Shown piece by piece: positions 17,129-26,574 of a stretch of 64,000 nucleotides of DNA (its first letter is position 1; the number at the start of each line of letters is the position of its first letter). Source of the DNA: Erythrobacter sp. (GTDB taxonomy: Bacteria; Pseudomonadota; Alphaproteobacteria; Sphingomonadales; Sphingomonadaceae); the NCBI GenBank assembly GCA_025698865.1, contig JAILWQ010000002.1, forward strand, positions 394,385-458,384, read 5' to 3'. The notes below the pieces were generated by a model. The model had not been told where the DNA came from. It ran no database searches and was given only the letters and a program-made list of their open reading frames with translations. Made by a program: the position numbers and the translations under genes.

Positions 17129-17157
17129 TTGACGATTCGCAGGGCCGTGGCTATGCG
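17129..17157 (+). promoter_or_regulatory. Probable promoter of rpmB
   Basis: TTGACG at 17129-17134 and TATGCG at 17152-17157 with a 17-bp spacer fit a housekeeping sigma factor promoter. The predicted start would give a leader of about 75 nt before the rpmB ATG. Confidence 0.5.
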
Positions 17158-17238
17158 CGCCGCTTTCCGGGACACCACCGGCCATCGATTCCGCCGCAGC
17201 ATCACGTTCGCGGCTACAGACCGAACGAGAGAGACATC

Positions 17239-17535
17239 ATGTCGCGTATTTGCGAACTGACCGGCAAGGGTCGCCAGGTGGGCCACAATGTGAGCCACGC
17301 CAACAACCGGACCAAGAAGGTCTTCCTGCCCAACCTGCAGAACGTCACTCTGCTGAGCGAGAAGCTCGACCGCAGCTTCAAGTTCCGCGTGTCGACGCAC
17401 GGCCTTCGTTCGGTCGAGCACAATGGCGGGCTCGACAACTGGCTGCTCAAGACCCGTGACGAGAAGCTTTCGGCCCGCGCGCTCAAGGTGAAGCGCGAGC
17501 TGAAGAAGTCGGCCAAGGAAGCTGCGGCCGCCTGA
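17239..17535 (+). CDS. rpmB: 50S ribosomal protein L28
   Basis: 98 aa, the length usual for alphaproteobacterial L28. The start [10 protein letters not shown] and the conserved [10 protein letters not shown] and T-H-G-L-R-S stretches are typical. It is a component of the large ribosomal subunit. Expressed alone, from the promoter upstream to the terminator at 17565-17597. Confidence 0.97.
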   Translation: MSRICELTGKGRQVGHNVSHANNRTKKVFLPNLQNVTLLSEKLDRSFKFRVSTHGLRSVEHNGGLDNWLLKTRDEKLSARALKVKRELKKSAKEAAAA

Positions 17536-17564
17536 CACGGCTTTCGCCGTTTCGACGACGCTGG

Positions 17565-17597
17565 AAAAGGCGCGCGGGACTATCCTGCGCGCCTTTT
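17565..17597. terminator. Bidirectional intrinsic terminator
   Basis: AAAAGGCGCGC and GCGCGCCTTTT form a perfect 11-bp stem around an 11-nt loop, with A and T runs on the two sides. It lies 29 bp after rpmB and just beyond the end of the convergent phytase-like gene, so it can serve both. Confidence 0.85.
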
Positions 17598-17625
17598 GGC
17601 GTTTGCGGCCCGTTCCTTCTCGAGG

Positions 17626-18573
17626 TCAGGGGACATAGGCGAGTTCGAGCAGCAGGCTGCGCTGGAAGCCGCTGCGATTGTCGTCCGAGATCAGCCACAC
17701 CGTCGCCGCTCCGCCCGATCCGGGACGCAGGGCGATGCCCTCGTAATTGTCGGTCGGGGCACTGGCGGGCAGGGCGAAGCTGTCGATGGGCCGCCACACG
17801 GTACCCGCAGCGAGATCGGCAATCCGGTAGCGCGCGATGGCGGTCGCGAATCCGGGAGGCAGTTTCCAGACCACCCGCCGCAATAGCGCCAACAGCGTTC
17901 CGTCCGGATGGGCGACGGCATCGACCGGGCGAAAACCGTCCGGAACCGTAAGCCGGAACGTCGCGCCATCAGGATTTTCGACCGGATCGCCGGCGAACAG
18001 CACCGCCATATGGGTCCCGCCTTGCGCGCTCTCGGCGATAGCGACGAAGCGGCCATCGGGAAGGCGCGCCAGTGATTCGGGGCCGGAATTGTAGCGCCAG
18101 CCCTTCATGGCGGGTGGTCTCGCCTCGACCTCACCGACCAGCGCGGGCGAGGCGCGGGTGATGGCGTTGCGCCCCTCCGCCGCCGCCCAGACACGGCCGC
18201 CGCCGGGTTCCCCGGCCAGAGCCTCGATATCGCCGCTGACCTTGTCGTAAGCGCCGCGCGTGAAGATCGCACGTTGTTCGGCACCGACGAAATCCGGGCC
18301 GACCAGCTCGATCATCCGCCCCGTGTCGCTCGCTGCCAGCAGGCGGTCGCTGCCGCGCCAGAGCAGCGCCGAGTAGCCGCCCGCCGACGGGTCCTCGCTG
18401 GTCAGCTCCCAGCCGCGCAGCAGCCGGAACGGCCCCGATGTGCTTGGGTCCAGAGCGAGGGGAGAGAGCATGATCGGCGGCAGATCGTCCCCGGTCGGGA
18501 CTGGCGTACGCAACCACAATCCGGGCGCCAGCGCCAGCACCAAGGCTGCGACCGCCAGGCGTCGTCGAAGCAT
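17626..18573 (-). CDS. Esterase-like activity of phytase family protein
   Basis: 315 aa. An N-terminal hydrophobic signal or anchor (about residues 5-22) is followed by a beta-propeller-like domain with repeated G-x-D and L-P-D-G-R-F strands. This matches the phytase-like esterase domain (PF13449 type) of proteobacteria. Expected location is the periplasm; the substrate is probably a phosphoester or ester but is not fixed by sequence. It lies 19 bp after the M23 lipoprotein gene on the same strand and may share its transcript. Confidence 0.75.
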   Translation of the reverse strand: MLRRRLAVAALVLALAPGLWLRTPVPTGDDLPPIMLSPLALDPSTSGPFRLLRGWELTSEDPSAGGYSALLWRGSDRLLAASDTGRMIELVGPDFVGAEQRAIFTRGAYDKVSGDIEALAGEPGGGRVWAAAEGRNAITRASPALVGEVEARPPAMKGWRYNSGPESLARLPDGRFVAIAESAQGGTHMAVLFAGDPVENPDGATFRLTVPDGFRPVDAVAHPDGTLLALLRRVVWKLPPGFATAIARYRIADLAAGTVWRPIDSFALPASAPTDNYEGIALRPGSGGAATVWLISDDNRSGFQRSLLLELAYVP

Positions 18574-18592
18574 AACTCCGCGCGTCCGGCGG

Positions 18593-19534
18593 TCAGGGCA
18601 TCGGGCCGGTGAAGAGCAGCGGGTCGAGCCGCTTGTCCCGCCACATCAGGCTCCAGTGCAGATGCGGCCCCGTCGCCCGGCCCGACGCGCCGATGTCGCC
18701 GATATGCTGGCCCTGCCGCACCCGGTCGCCCTCGCTCACCAGCAGGCGCGAGGCGTGGAGGAAGGCGCTGTTGAGGCCCTGTCCGTGATCGATGATGAGG
18801 AGCTGCCCTTCCAGGCTGAAATCGGTGACGGCGAGCACCACCACCCCGTCCGCCGGAGCGACGAAAGGCGTGCCGCTGGTCCCCTTGGCGATGTCGATGC
18901 CCGAATGGTAGCTGCCCGCCTCGCCGCCGCGATAGATGCGCTGCGATCCGAAGCGGCCCGAAATGCGCCCCGTCGCCGGCCATAGGAAATCCTGTCGCCA
19001 GCCTTGCGATCCGGTCTCGACCGCACGCGAGGAATAGATCGCTTCGAGCTCGGGACGCCGGCGCGCCATGAAGCTCTCGCTCGCGCCGCCTGCCCTGCGT
19101 GCGACATTGACCCGCTCGATGTTCCAGTCACGCGGCGCAATCGTCAGCTCGCGCGCCACGGTCGCGCCTGAGGCGAGAAGCGCACTCAGGCGCATGGCGC
19201 CGCCCTCGTCGCGGTCGAAAGCGGCGAAGAACCGCCCGTCCTCGCCGAAAGCGATCGGCGTATCGCCCAGCATGGCGCTGGCTGTGTTCGAGGGCACGCG
19301 CCCGCGTATCCAGCCGCCCTGTTCGAGCTGACCGGCGAATTCGAAACTGCGCCGCACAGGCTCGGCCGGTGTTGGCGAGGGTGCGGGAATGGGCTGCACG
19401 ACCTCCTGAGCGCGCGTGCTCACGGGCGGAGGAGCAGGGTCAGGCGCAGTGACCTGTGGCACGCAGCCGGCGAGCAACAGGAAAGGCGCGGCCCGGAGGA
19501 GCGTCGGGATCGCCCGCCTCGACGCTCCGCTCAA
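18593..19534 (-). CDS. M23 family metallopeptidase, lipoprotein
   Basis: 313 aa. A signal peptide with lipobox L-L-A-G-C near residue 20 predicts an outer-membrane-anchored lipoprotein. A proline-rich linker and a beta domain precede the LytM/M23 domain near the C terminus, with zinc and catalytic motifs Y-H-S-G-I-D and H-L-H-W intact. It should cleave peptidoglycan crosslinks or, as an envelope factor, activate an amidase. The TTG start at 19534 is chosen because it overlaps the DUF2093 stop as TTGA and places the lipobox correctly; longer starts would run through the DUF2093 gene. Confidence 0.85.
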   Translation of the reverse strand: MSGASRRAIPTLLRAAPFLLLAGCVPQVTAPDPAPPPVSTRAQEVVQPIPAPSPTPAEPVRRSFEFAGQLEQGGWIRGRVPSNTASAMLGDTPIAFGEDGRFFAAFDRDEGGAMRLSALLASGATVARELTIAPRDWNIERVNVARRAGGASESFMARRRPELEAIYSSRAVETGSQGWRQDFLWPATGRISGRFGSQRIYRGGEAGSYHSGIDIAKGTSGTPFVAPADGVVVLAVTDFSLEGQLLIIDHGQGLNSAFLHASRLLVSEGDRVRQGQHIGDIGASGRATGPHLHWSLMWRDKRLDPLLFTGPMP

Positions 19535-19737
19535 GGCTTCAGGCGTTCGGTCGCGAGCCGGGCGCTGGCATAGGGCTCCTGCCGCTCGACCGACCAGTAG
19601 CGCAAATCCTCCAGCGCCACCGGCACGCCGCTGGCGGCGCAGATCACATGGTTGCCGGGCCGCAGGACGCGAAAGCCGTTGGGGCCGTAACGCAGCTTCG
19701 CCTCGCCGCCGGATTCTCTGTTGGATGACATCAGCAT
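19531..19737 (-). CDS. DUF2093 domain protein
   Basis: 68-aa small soluble protein: L-R-Y-G-P-N-G-F-R-V-L-R-P-G-N-H-V, a single C in V-I-C-A, and L-R-Y-W-S-V-E-R-Q match the DUF2093 family of alphaproteobacteria. Function unknown. It is placed between xseA and the M23 lipoprotein gene and overlaps the latter by 4 bp, so it helps fix the start of that gene. Confidence 0.85.
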   Translation of the reverse strand: MLMSSNRESGGEAKLRYGPNGFRVLRPGNHVICAASGVPVALEDLRYWSVERQEPYASARLATERLKP

Positions 19738-19772
19738 TGGGCGTTCCTAGCAGGCGGTACCTGACCGGACAA

Positions 19773-21227
19773 TTACGCGAAAAGGTCATCCTGCCCCGGC
19801 GGGCTTTCCTTTAGGCGCGCCGGCTTGCGGGGCGGCGACGGGCGCGGAGCCGCTGGAGCGCCGGGCGCCACATCGAGTGCACCGTCGCGAAAGATCAGGC
19901 GCAGCGCCGCTTCCTTTTCGGCCGTCGCCCTGGTGGTCAGCGTCGTGCCCGCGCCGTTCTCCACCCGGACATAGCCGCGCCGCAGCACGTTGTCGGGGTC
20001 GAGCGAGGTCATCACCCGCGCCAGCGCCGCGAGCCGCTCGCGCCGCTCGACCAGCGGCCGCGCGACCAGACCGGGATCGAAGCGCTGCCCGGCCAGCGCC
20101 CGCGATGCCTCGCGCCAGTTGCGCTGGAGCAGCGATGGAGCGAGCCGCAATTCGGCAAGGTTCGCTCGCCCCCGCGCCGCCTTGTCGGTCAGCCCGCGCC
20201 GCAGCCGCTCGGCCAGTTCGTCGAGCCGCTGGGCCTGTGGCTGAAGCAGCGCCTCGGCGCGCGGCAGGCGCTGGACCCGCGCCTCCAGCCGCTCGCGCCC
20301 CAGCGTCACCGGGCGCAGGGCGCATTGCCGCTGGCGGTGGACGAGGTCGGCGATGGTCGCGGCGAGCTCGGCCCGGACCGGCACCGCCATTTCCGCCGCC
20401 GCGGTGGGCGTCGGCGCGCGGTGGTCGGCGGCGTAGTCGGCCAGCGTCGTATCGGTCTCGTGCCCGACCGCGCTGATCGTGGGGATGGTGCAATCGGCAA
20501 TGGCGCGCACCACCGCCTCCTCGTTGAAGCTCCACAGATCCTCGATCGAGCCGCCGCCGCGCGCCACGATCACCAGATCGGGCCGGTCGGGATGATCCTC
20601 GGGCATGGACGAGAACCCGCGCACGGCGCCTGCCACCTGCTCCGCCGCGCCCTGCCCCTGGACCAGCACGGGCCAGACGATCACCCGCGTCGGGAAACGA
20701 TCGGCCAGGCGGTGGAGGATGTCGCGGATCACCGCCCCCGTCGGGCTGGTGACGACGCCGATCGTGCGCGGCAGGAACGGCAGCGCACGCTTGCGTTCCG
20801 AAGCGAAGAGCCCCTCCGCCTCGAGCCGGGCCTTGGTCTTTTCCAGCAGCGCGAGAAGTGCGCCCTCGCCTGCCAGCTCCATCCGCTCGATCACGATCTG
20901 GTATTTCGAGCGGCCGGGATAGGTCGTCAGCTTGCCGCTCGCGACCACTTCGAGCCCATCTTCCGGCACGAAGGGCAGGCGCGGCGTCGCCGAGCGCCAC
21001 ATCACTCCGTCTATCACCGCCTTGTCGTCCTTGAGGCAGGTGTAGAGATGGCCGCTCGCCGCGCGCTTCACGCCCGACAGCTCGCCGCGCACGCGCACGA
21101 AGCCGAAGCGATCCTCCACCGTGCGCTTGAGTGCCTGGGAAATCGCGCTCACCGACAGGGCCTCGGCGTTGTCCCCCTCCCGCATGCGCGCTACCAAGCC
21201 GCCTTCAGTGTCTTCGGGAGTTGCCAT
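19773..21227 (-). CDS. xseA: Exodeoxyribonuclease VII large subunit
   Basis: 484 aa, full length. Single-strand exonuclease acting with XseB in repair. The OB-fold domain (about 20-120; [18 protein letters not shown]) is followed by the catalytic domain ([26 protein letters not shown]) and a long coiled coil. The ATG at 21227 has AAGGA at 21233-21237 (5-nt spacing), which lies inside the first codons of the divergent purD gene. xseB is not in the window. Confidence 0.95.
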   Translation of the reverse strand: MATPEDTEGGLVARMREGDNAEALSVSAISQALKRTVEDRFGFVRVRGELSGVKRAASGHLYTCLKDDKAVIDGVMWRSATPRLPFVPEDGLEVVASGKLTTYPGRSKYQIVIERMELAGEGALLALLEKTKARLEAEGLFASERKRALPFLPRTIGVVTSPTGAVIRDILHRLADRFPTRVIVWPVLVQGQGAAEQVAGAVRGFSSMPEDHPDRPDLVIVARGGGSIEDLWSFNEEAVVRAIADCTIPTISAVGHETDTTLADYAADHRAPTPTAAAEMAVPVRAELAATIADLVHRQRQCALRPVTLGRERLEARVQRLPRAEALLQPQAQRLDELAERLRRGLTDKAARGRANLAELRLAPSLLQRNWREASRALAGQRFDPGLVARPLVERRERLAALARVMTSLDPDNVLRRGYVRVENGAGTTLTTRATAEKEAALRLIFRDGALDVAPGAPAAPRPSPPRKPARLKESPPGQDDLFA

Positions 21228-22524
21228 GAATATCCTTCTGCTGGGGTCGGGCGGGCGCGAACATGCCCTCGCGTGGAAGCTGGCGCAATCCCGCCTGCTC
21301 GCCGGCGCGGACGACACGCTCTACGCGGCGCCCGGCAATCCGGGCATTGCCGAGCACGCGCGCTGTGTCGACCTCGATGCGGGCGACCACGATGCGGTGA
21401 TGGCCTTCTGCAAGGCCAATGCCATCGGCCTCGTCGTGATCGGTCCGGAGGCACCGCTGGTCGACGGGCTCGGCGATGCGTTGCGCGGGGCGAGCGTTCC
21501 GGTGTTCGGCCCCTCGCGAAATGCCGCCCGGCTCGAAGGCAGCAAGGGTTTCACCAAGGAACTGTGCGACCGCGCCGGCATCCCGACAGCGCGCTACATC
21601 CGCTGCCACAGCCTCGAAGAAGCCTGGGGCGCGCTCGCCCGGTTCGACCCGCCCTTCGTCCTCAAGGCAGACGGGCTCGCCGCGGGCAAGGGCGTGGTCA
21701 TCGCGGAAACCCGCGAGGAAGCGCAGCACGCGCTCGACGACATGTTCGGTGGCAAGTTCGGCAGCGCCGGCAGCGAAGTGGTGATCGAGCAGTTCCTCAC
21801 CGGCGAGGAGGCAAGCTTCTTCGCCGTGACCGACGGCACCGCCATCGTGCCGCTGGGCACTGCGCAGGACCACAAGCGGGCAGGCGAAGGCGACACCGGC
21901 CCCAACACCGGCGGGATGGGCGCCTATTCCCCCGCCCCGGTGCTGAGCGAGGACCTCCAGCGCGAGGTGATGGCGCGGATCGTCGAGCCGACCGTGCGGA
22001 CCTTGCGCGAGGAAGGAATGCCCTATTCGGGCGTGCTCTATGCCGGGTTGATGCTGACCGCCGAGGGGCCGAGCCTGATCGAATACAATGCGCGCTTCGG
22101 CGACCCGGAATGCCAGGTGCTGATGATGCGACTGGAAAGCGATCTCGGCGAATTGATGCTTTCATGCGCGGAAGGGCGGCTGGGCGAAATCGAGGCCCCG
22201 CGCCTCTCGGACGACACTGCGCTGACTGTGGTCATGGCCGCGCGGGGCTATCCCGAAACGCCGGAGAAAGGCGGCGCGATCGATCTTGGTACCGCGGCGG
22301 CGGCAGACGGGGCCAAGGTCTTCCACGCGGGCACCAGGCGCGGCGCGGATGGCGGGCTGGTCGCCAATGGCGGCCGGGTGCTGAACGTCACCGCGACCGG
22401 CGCCAGCGTCACCGAGGCGCAGGCGAGCGCCTACGCCGCGCTCGACGGGATCGGCTTTCCCACCGGCTTCTGCCGCCGCGATATCGGCTGGCGCGAGGTG
22501 GAGAGGGAACGCGGCGAGACCTGA
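21226..22524 (+). CDS. purD: Phosphoribosylamine--glycine ligase
   Basis: 432 aa, full length ATP-grasp enzyme of purine synthesis. Visible: N-terminal [16 protein letters not shown] near residue 38, G-P-E-A-P-L, the ATP-grasp core [12 protein letters not shown], and N-T-G-G-M-G-A-Y and [17 protein letters not shown] at 21216-21220, 5 nt before the ATG, is inside the xseA coding region. The start codons of the two divergent genes share two bases (CATG). Confidence 0.96.
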   Translation: MNILLLGSGGREHALAWKLAQSRLLAGADDTLYAAPGNPGIAEHARCVDLDAGDHDAVMAFCKANAIGLVVIGPEAPLVDGLGDALRGASVPVFGPSRNAARLEGSKGFTKELCDRAGIPTARYIRCHSLEEAWGALARFDPPFVLKADGLAAGKGVVIAETREEAQHALDDMFGGKFGSAGSEVVIEQFLTGEEASFFAVTDGTAIVPLGTAQDHKRAGEGDTGPNTGGMGAYSPAPVLSEDLQREVMARIVEPTVRTLREEGMPYSGVLYAGLMLTAEGPSLIEYNARFGDPECQVLMMRLESDLGELMLSCAEGRLGEIEAPRLSDDTALTVVMAARGYPETPEKGGAIDLGTAAAADGAKVFHAGTRRGADGGLVANGGRVLNVTATGASVTEAQASAYAALDGIGFPTGFCRRDIGWREVERERGET

Positions 22525-22561
22525 CCGGCTGGGAGGAACCGAAAAGCACGCGAATCCGTTG

Positions 22562-22587
22562 CTCCGGAAACCTTCCTCGTTCCGGAG
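22562..22587. terminator. Hairpin between purD and the sorbosone-type dehydrogenase gene
   Basis: CTCCGGAA at 22562-22569 and TTCCGGAG at 22580-22587 form a perfect 8-bp stem with a 10-nt loop, followed by ATTTCCCC. It ends 9 bp before the next ATG. It may terminate purD transcription or influence translation of the next gene. Confidence 0.45.
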
Positions 22588-22596
22588 ATTTCCCCG

Positions 22597-23913
22597 ATGC
22601 GCCTATCCGCCTCGCTTGTGGCACTTGCCGCCGTAGCTTTCCCTGTCGCTGCCAATGCACAGGCCGGCGCGGGCAGTTCCGATCCCGCGGCCGAGGAGGA
22701 TCGCGGTCAGCAGGGGGTTGAGATCACCGGCCATGTCCTGAAGCCTGTGCCGCTTGCCTGGTCGCAGGAGCGGATGGACCGCCTTGCCCTGCCCGCGGGC
22801 TTTTCCATCGATGTCTTCGCACGCGACCTCGGCAATGCGCGCATGATGAAAGTGGCGGAGGACGGCGCGCTCTATCTCACGCGGCGAAAGGAAGGCGATG
22901 TCCTGATGCTGCGCGACACCGATGGCGACGGCATGGCCGATCAGCAGCAGGCCGTCGCGCAGAAAGAGCAGATGCACGGGATCGAAATTGCAGGCGACAC
23001 CGCATATCTCATCACCGTCGCCGAACTCTTTCGCGCACCAATCGCCGCTGACGGTACCTTCGGGCCGCTCGAACTCATCGCCGGGGATTTCCCCGAGGGC
23101 GGACAGCATTCCAATCGCATGGTGGTGATGGGTCCGGACGACCGGCTCTACGTGTCGGTCGGATCGACCTGCAACGCCTGCGCGGAAACCAATGACGAGA
23201 ACGCGACCATCGTCTCGCTCGCTCCCGACGGCAGCGACCGGCGCATTTTCGCAAGCGGCCTGCGCAACACCATCGGCTATGGCTTCGAGCCCGCTACTGG
23301 CGTCGCCTACGGTTTCGATCACGGCATCGACTGGCTGGGCGATCACGAGCAGCACGAGGAGTTCAACCGGCTGACCGAAGGCGCCCGCTATGGCTGGCCC
23401 TATGTCTATGCGCTGTCGAAGTTCAATCCGCAGGACGTGCCGCCCGACCAGAGCTTTTCCGAATATGCCGCTGGGAGCGTCGAGCCTATCGGCCTGCACA
23501 CCCCGCACGCGGCGCCAATGCAGATGGTGTTCGACGCCAGCGGCCGGATGCCGGCGAACTATGCGGGTGATGCCTTCGTCGCCATGCGCGGATCGTGGAA
23601 CCGGCAGCCGCCCTCGGGCTACGAAGTGCTGCGCGTCGATTTCGAGAACGGCGAGCCGGTCGGCATGGAACCGTTCGTGACCGGCTTCCTGATGGAGGAT
23701 TCCGAAAGCCCGACCGGCTGGGGCCAGATGGGCCGCCTTGCTGGCATGACGCAGGGGCCGGACGGCGCGCTCTACCTCTCGGATGACGAGAACGGCATCA
23801 TCTACCGGATCGTCTATGAAGGCCCCGCCGCCCCCGAGCGGCCCGAGCCGCGCTTCACCAATGCGGACGAGAGCGATCTCAATCTGGGTCTGGTCGAGCG
23901 CGACGGCGGCTGA
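22597..23913 (+). CDS. Sorbosone dehydrogenase family PQQ-type beta-propeller protein
   Basis: 438 aa. A signal peptide (1-22, A-N-A-Q-A) sends it to the periplasm. The body is a six-bladed propeller like soluble glucose and sorbosone dehydrogenases: L-P-A-G-F-S-I-D-V-F-A-R, D-T-D-G-D-G-M-A-D, G-G-Q-H-S-N-R-M, S-G-L-R-N-T-I-G-Y-G-F and R-G-S-W-N-R. A pair of cysteines lies in S-T-C-N-A-C-A. PQQ-dependent sugar oxidation is the family prediction; the substrate is not known. No cytochrome partner is adjacent. Confidence 0.82.
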   Translation: MRLSASLVALAAVAFPVAANAQAGAGSSDPAAEEDRGQQGVEITGHVLKPVPLAWSQERMDRLALPAGFSIDVFARDLGNARMMKVAEDGALYLTRRKEGDVLMLRDTDGDGMADQQQAVAQKEQMHGIEIAGDTAYLITVAELFRAPIAADGTFGPLELIAGDFPEGGQHSNRMVVMGPDDRLYVSVGSTCNACAETNDENATIVSLAPDGSDRRIFASGLRNTIGYGFEPATGVAYGFDHGIDWLGDHEQHEEFNRLTEGARYGWPYVYALSKFNPQDVPPDQSFSEYAAGSVEPIGLHTPHAAPMQMVFDASGRMPANYAGDAFVAMRGSWNRQPPSGYEVLRVDFENGEPVGMEPFVTGFLMEDSESPTGWGQMGRLAGMTQGPDGALYLSDDENGIIYRIVYEGPAAPERPEPRFTNADESDLNLGLVERDGG

Positions 23914-23943
23914 CAGGCGCCGCCGCCGCGCCGGTCGATCGCG

Positions 23944-24951
23944 TCAGGCGTTCTCGCGTTCCACCAAGGCCTTGAGATCGGCCTCGGGGCGAGCGCCGTA
24001 ATGGCTGATGACTTCGGCCGCGCAGATCGCACCCATTTCGAGGCAGCGCTCCAGGGTCTCGCCGCGCCCATGGCCGGTGAGGAAACCGGCGGCGAAGAGA
24101 TCGCCCGCGCCGGTCGTGTCGACCACCTTGTCGATCGGTTCGGCGGGGACCTGCGCGCGCGTGTCGCCCGAGACCGCGACCGCCCCCTTGGCGCTGCGGG
24201 TGGCGACGAGCACGGGTACCTTGCCTTGCAGCGAGGCGAGCCCGGCATCGAAATCCTTCTCGCCTGTCAGCGTCGCCAGTTCGGTCTCGTTGACGAACAG
24301 GATATCGATCAGCCCGTCGGCGATCAGCGCGCGGAAATCGTCGCCGTGGCGATCGATCACGAAGCTTTCGCTGGCCGTAAAGGCGACCTTGCGCCCGGCG
24401 TTCCGCGCAACCTCGATCGCCCGGCGCATCGCGTTGCGCGGTTCCTCGGGGTCCCACAAATAGCCTTCGAGATAGAGGATCCCCGCGCTGGCGATCAGGT
24501 CCTCGTCGAGCGCTTCGGGCGGCAGGAACTGGCTCGCGCCGAGAAAGGTGTTCATCGTGCGCTCGCCATCCGGCGTCACGAAGATGAGGCAGCGCGCGGT
24601 CGGCGGCTCGGCCTCGCGCTTGGGTGTCGCGAAATCGACACCGACCGCGCGGATGTCGTGGCTGAACACTCCGCCCAGCTGGTCGTCGGCAACCTGGCCG
24701 ATGAAAGCGCAGCGCGCGCCGAGCGCGGCCATTCCCGCCAGCGTGTTCGCCGCCGAACCGCCCGAGATTTCCTTCGCCGGGCCCATCGCGCCGTAAAGCT
24801 CTTCCGCCCGCGCGGTGTCGACCAGCGTCATCCCGCCCTTGGCAAGGCCGAGTTCGTCGATGAGGCCGTCCTCGCAAGGGGCCATCACGTCGACGATGGC
24901 GTTGCCGATAGCGATCACGTCGTAACGCGGCGGGGTGGCGGTATCGGTCAT
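23944..24951 (-). CDS. PfkB family carbohydrate kinase, adenosine kinase-like
   Basis: 335-aa ribokinase-fold kinase. N-terminal G-N-A-I-V-D-V, the G-G-S-A-A-N-T-L-A-G glycine-rich strand and the C-terminal anion-hole and catalytic motif D-T-T-G-A-G-D-L-F-A-A-G-F are complete. The overall pattern (M-N-T-F-L-G-A-S at about 133) resembles the adenosine kinase branch common in alphaproteobacteria, which would fit purine salvage beside purD, but a sugar substrate is not excluded. Single gene, convergent with the sorbosone-type gene with a 30-bp gap. Confidence 0.88.
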   Translation of the reverse strand: MTDTATPPRYDVIAIGNAIVDVMAPCEDGLIDELGLAKGGMTLVDTARAEELYGAMGPAKEISGGSAANTLAGMAALGARCAFIGQVADDQLGGVFSHDIRAVGVDFATPKREAEPPTARCLIFVTPDGERTMNTFLGASQFLPPEALDEDLIASAGILYLEGYLWDPEEPRNAMRRAIEVARNAGRKVAFTASESFVIDRHGDDFRALIADGLIDILFVNETELATLTGEKDFDAGLASLQGKVPVLVATRSAKGAVAVSGDTRAQVPAEPIDKVVDTTGAGDLFAAGFLTGHGRGETLERCLEMGAICAAEVISHYGARPEADLKALVERENA

Positions 24952-25064
24952 GGAATCTCCGGTGGTGTCAGACAGGCATTTGATCGGCGCGCGTTAGCGG
25001 CTGGTCGCAAGGGGGCCAAGGTGCGATTGACTTCGCCTGCCGGCATGAGCCAACGCCGCAGCCG

Positions 25065-25754
25065 ATGACATCGCTTGCCCGCGCCCTTGCCCTGTCGATC
25101 GGTCAATTGGGCGATCCGGCGATCCGCCGCGTGCTGTGGAAGACTCTCGGGCTGACGCTGGCGATCTTCGCCGCGCTCGGCTGGGCGGCCAGCTTCGGGT
25201 TCGAAGCGGCGCTGGAATGGGCCGGGCTGGCCGATGGCAGCGGGTGGGGCGCGCTGCTGGCAGTGCTCGCCGTGCTGGTGGCCGGATGGCTGCTGTTCCG
25301 CTTGGTGGCGCTCGCCGTGCTGCAATTCTTCGCCGAGGACGTTGTCCGCGCGGTGGAGGCGCGGCACTATCGGCACGAGGCGACGCTTGCCCGCACTATC
25401 CCGTTCGGCGAGAGCCTGCGCCATTCGACCGGGGCAACCATGCGCGCCCTGCTCGCCAACGCCGCCGCCCTTCCTGTCGCCGGCCTGCTGGCACCCACCG
25501 GCATCGGCGCGCCGCTGGTCTTCTGGCTGGTCAACGCCGTGCTGCTGGGCCGCGAATTGCAGGACATGGTGTGGCTGCGCTATCGGACAGAGGCGACGGA
25601 CCGGCCGCCGCTGGCGGGACCGACCCGGTTCCTGCTCGGCGGGGCCATCGCCGCGCTGCTCGCGGTGCCGTTTGTCAATTTCCTCGCGCCGGTCCTCGGA
25701 GCGGCCACCGCGACCCATCTCGTTCACCGGAGAATGCGAAGTGAGACTCTTTAG
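25065..25754 (+). CDS. EI24/CysZ-like membrane protein
   Basis: 229 aa with about four to five transmembrane segments (20-45, 65-90, 130-165, 190-215). The layout and motifs (F-F-A-E-D-V-V-R-A-V-E, the hydrophobic hairpin P-V-A-G-L-L-A-P-T-G-I-G-A-P-L-V-F-W) resemble the EI24 domain, the family of the sulfate permease CysZ. No cysteine synthesis gene is near, so a sulfate role is uncertain. Its last 14 bp overlap the following lipoprotein gene. Confidence 0.72.
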   Translation: MTSLARALALSIGQLGDPAIRRVLWKTLGLTLAIFAALGWAASFGFEAALEWAGLADGSGWGALLAVLAVLVAGWLLFRLVALAVLQFFAEDVVRAVEARHYRHEATLARTIPFGESLRHSTGATMRALLANAAALPVAGLLAPTGIGAPLVFWLVNAVLLGRELQDMVWLRYRTEATDRPPLAGPTRFLLGGAIAALLAVPFVNFLAPVLGAATATHLVHRRMRSETL

Positions 25755-26166
25755 CGCCGCGATCCTCGCGACCCTGCTGGCCGGCTGCGTCGCGCCGTCG
25801 ACCACGCAACAGGCGCCGCCCTCGGCTCGCCCGCCGGTCACTCCGCCGATGAGCCAGCCGCGCCCGCGCCCTGCGCCCAGCACCACCGGCTTCATCGCGC
25901 CGCGCGTGATGAACATGCCGGGGCTGGAAGGCGTGATCGGCCGGAACGCGACCGATCTCGCCAATATCTTCGGCCCGCCGCGCCTTCAGGTGAAAGAAGG
26001 CGATGCGACCAAACTGCAATTCGGCGGCGATGCCTGCGTGCTCGACATCTATCTCTATCCACTCAGGCCCCGCGCCGAGCCGACCGCGACCTATGTCGAT
26101 GCGCGCCGCCATACCGATGCGCGCGATGTCGATCGTGCAGCCTGCGTGAAGGCGCTGCGACGCTAG
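25741..26166 (+). CDS. Small hypothetical lipoprotein
   Basis: 141 aa from GTG 25741, overlapping the EI24 gene by 14 bp. A signal peptide with lipobox L-L-A-G-C at about residue 16 predicts lipidation. A proline-rich linker (20-45) leads to a compact domain with two cysteines (G-D-A-C-V-L-D and R-A-A-C-V-K), perhaps a disulfide, and V-I-G-R-N-A-T-D-L-A-N-I-F-G-P-P, a pattern reminiscent of SmpA/OmlA-type folds. Family not recognised beyond that. Confidence 0.7.
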   Translation: MRLFSAAILATLLAGCVAPSTTQQAPPSARPPVTPPMSQPRPRPAPSTTGFIAPRVMNMPGLEGVIGRNATDLANIFGPPRLQVKEGDATKLQFGGDACVLDIYLYPLRPRAEPTATYVDARRHTDARDVDRAACVKALRR

Positions 26167-26186
26167 CTGACGAGTGCCACCGTCAG
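26167..26186. terminator. Small hairpin between convergent genes
   Basis: CTGACG and CGTCAG form a perfect 6-bp stem with an 8-nt loop, directly after the lipoprotein stop and 4 bp before the end of sufA on the other strand. No clear T tract, so terminator function is tentative. Confidence 0.35.
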
Positions 26187-26190
26187 GCGC

Positions 26191-26574
26191 TCAGACCATG
26201 AAGCTTTCGCCGCAGCCGCACGCGCCCTTGGCGTTGGGATTGGCGAAGACGAAACCGGCGGAGAAATCATCCTCCACCCAGTCCATCGTGCTGCCGACGA
26301 GATAGAGCACGCTCGCCCCGTCGATGTAGAAGATGCCGCCCGGCGTTGCGATCTTCTCGTCCATCGTCGCTTCCTGCGACACGTAGTCGACCGAATAAGC
26401 GAGGCCGGAGCAGCCCCGGCGCGGAGTCGAGAGTTTCACCCCTATCGCGTCGTCGGGCGCCTTGGCCATCAGTTCGGCGATGCGGGCCTCGGCGCGCTCG
26501 GTCAGGGCAACGGCGGCCTTGGGCGCAGGCCGCTGCTGAGGCTTTTCGGCAGGGTGGGTGGTCGCGTCGGCCAT
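26191..26574 (-). CDS. sufA: A-type iron-sulfur carrier, SufA-like
   Basis: 127 aa. The HesB/IscA cysteine triad is complete: C55 in R-R-G-C-S-G-L-A-Y and C119, C121 in G-A-C-G-C-G-E. A flexible Ala/Pro/Gln-rich N-terminal tail of about 20 residues precedes the domain. It carries assembled Fe-S clusters from SufBCD to target proteins. The ATG overlaps the stop of sufT (TGATG), and it is the last cistron of the suf operon. Confidence 0.92.
   Translation of the reverse strand: MADATTHPAEKPQQRPAPKAAVALTERAEARIAELMAKAPDDAIGVKLSTPRRGCSGLAYSVDYVSQEATMDEKIATPGGIFYIDGASVLYLVGSTMDWVEDDFSAGFVFANPNAKGACGCGESFMV

Noticed and set aside
20325-22721. 798-codon plus-strand frame across xseA and purD
   Set aside because: It is antisense to xseA and out of frame with purD, both clearly recognised enzymes; the translation is arginine-rich without motifs.
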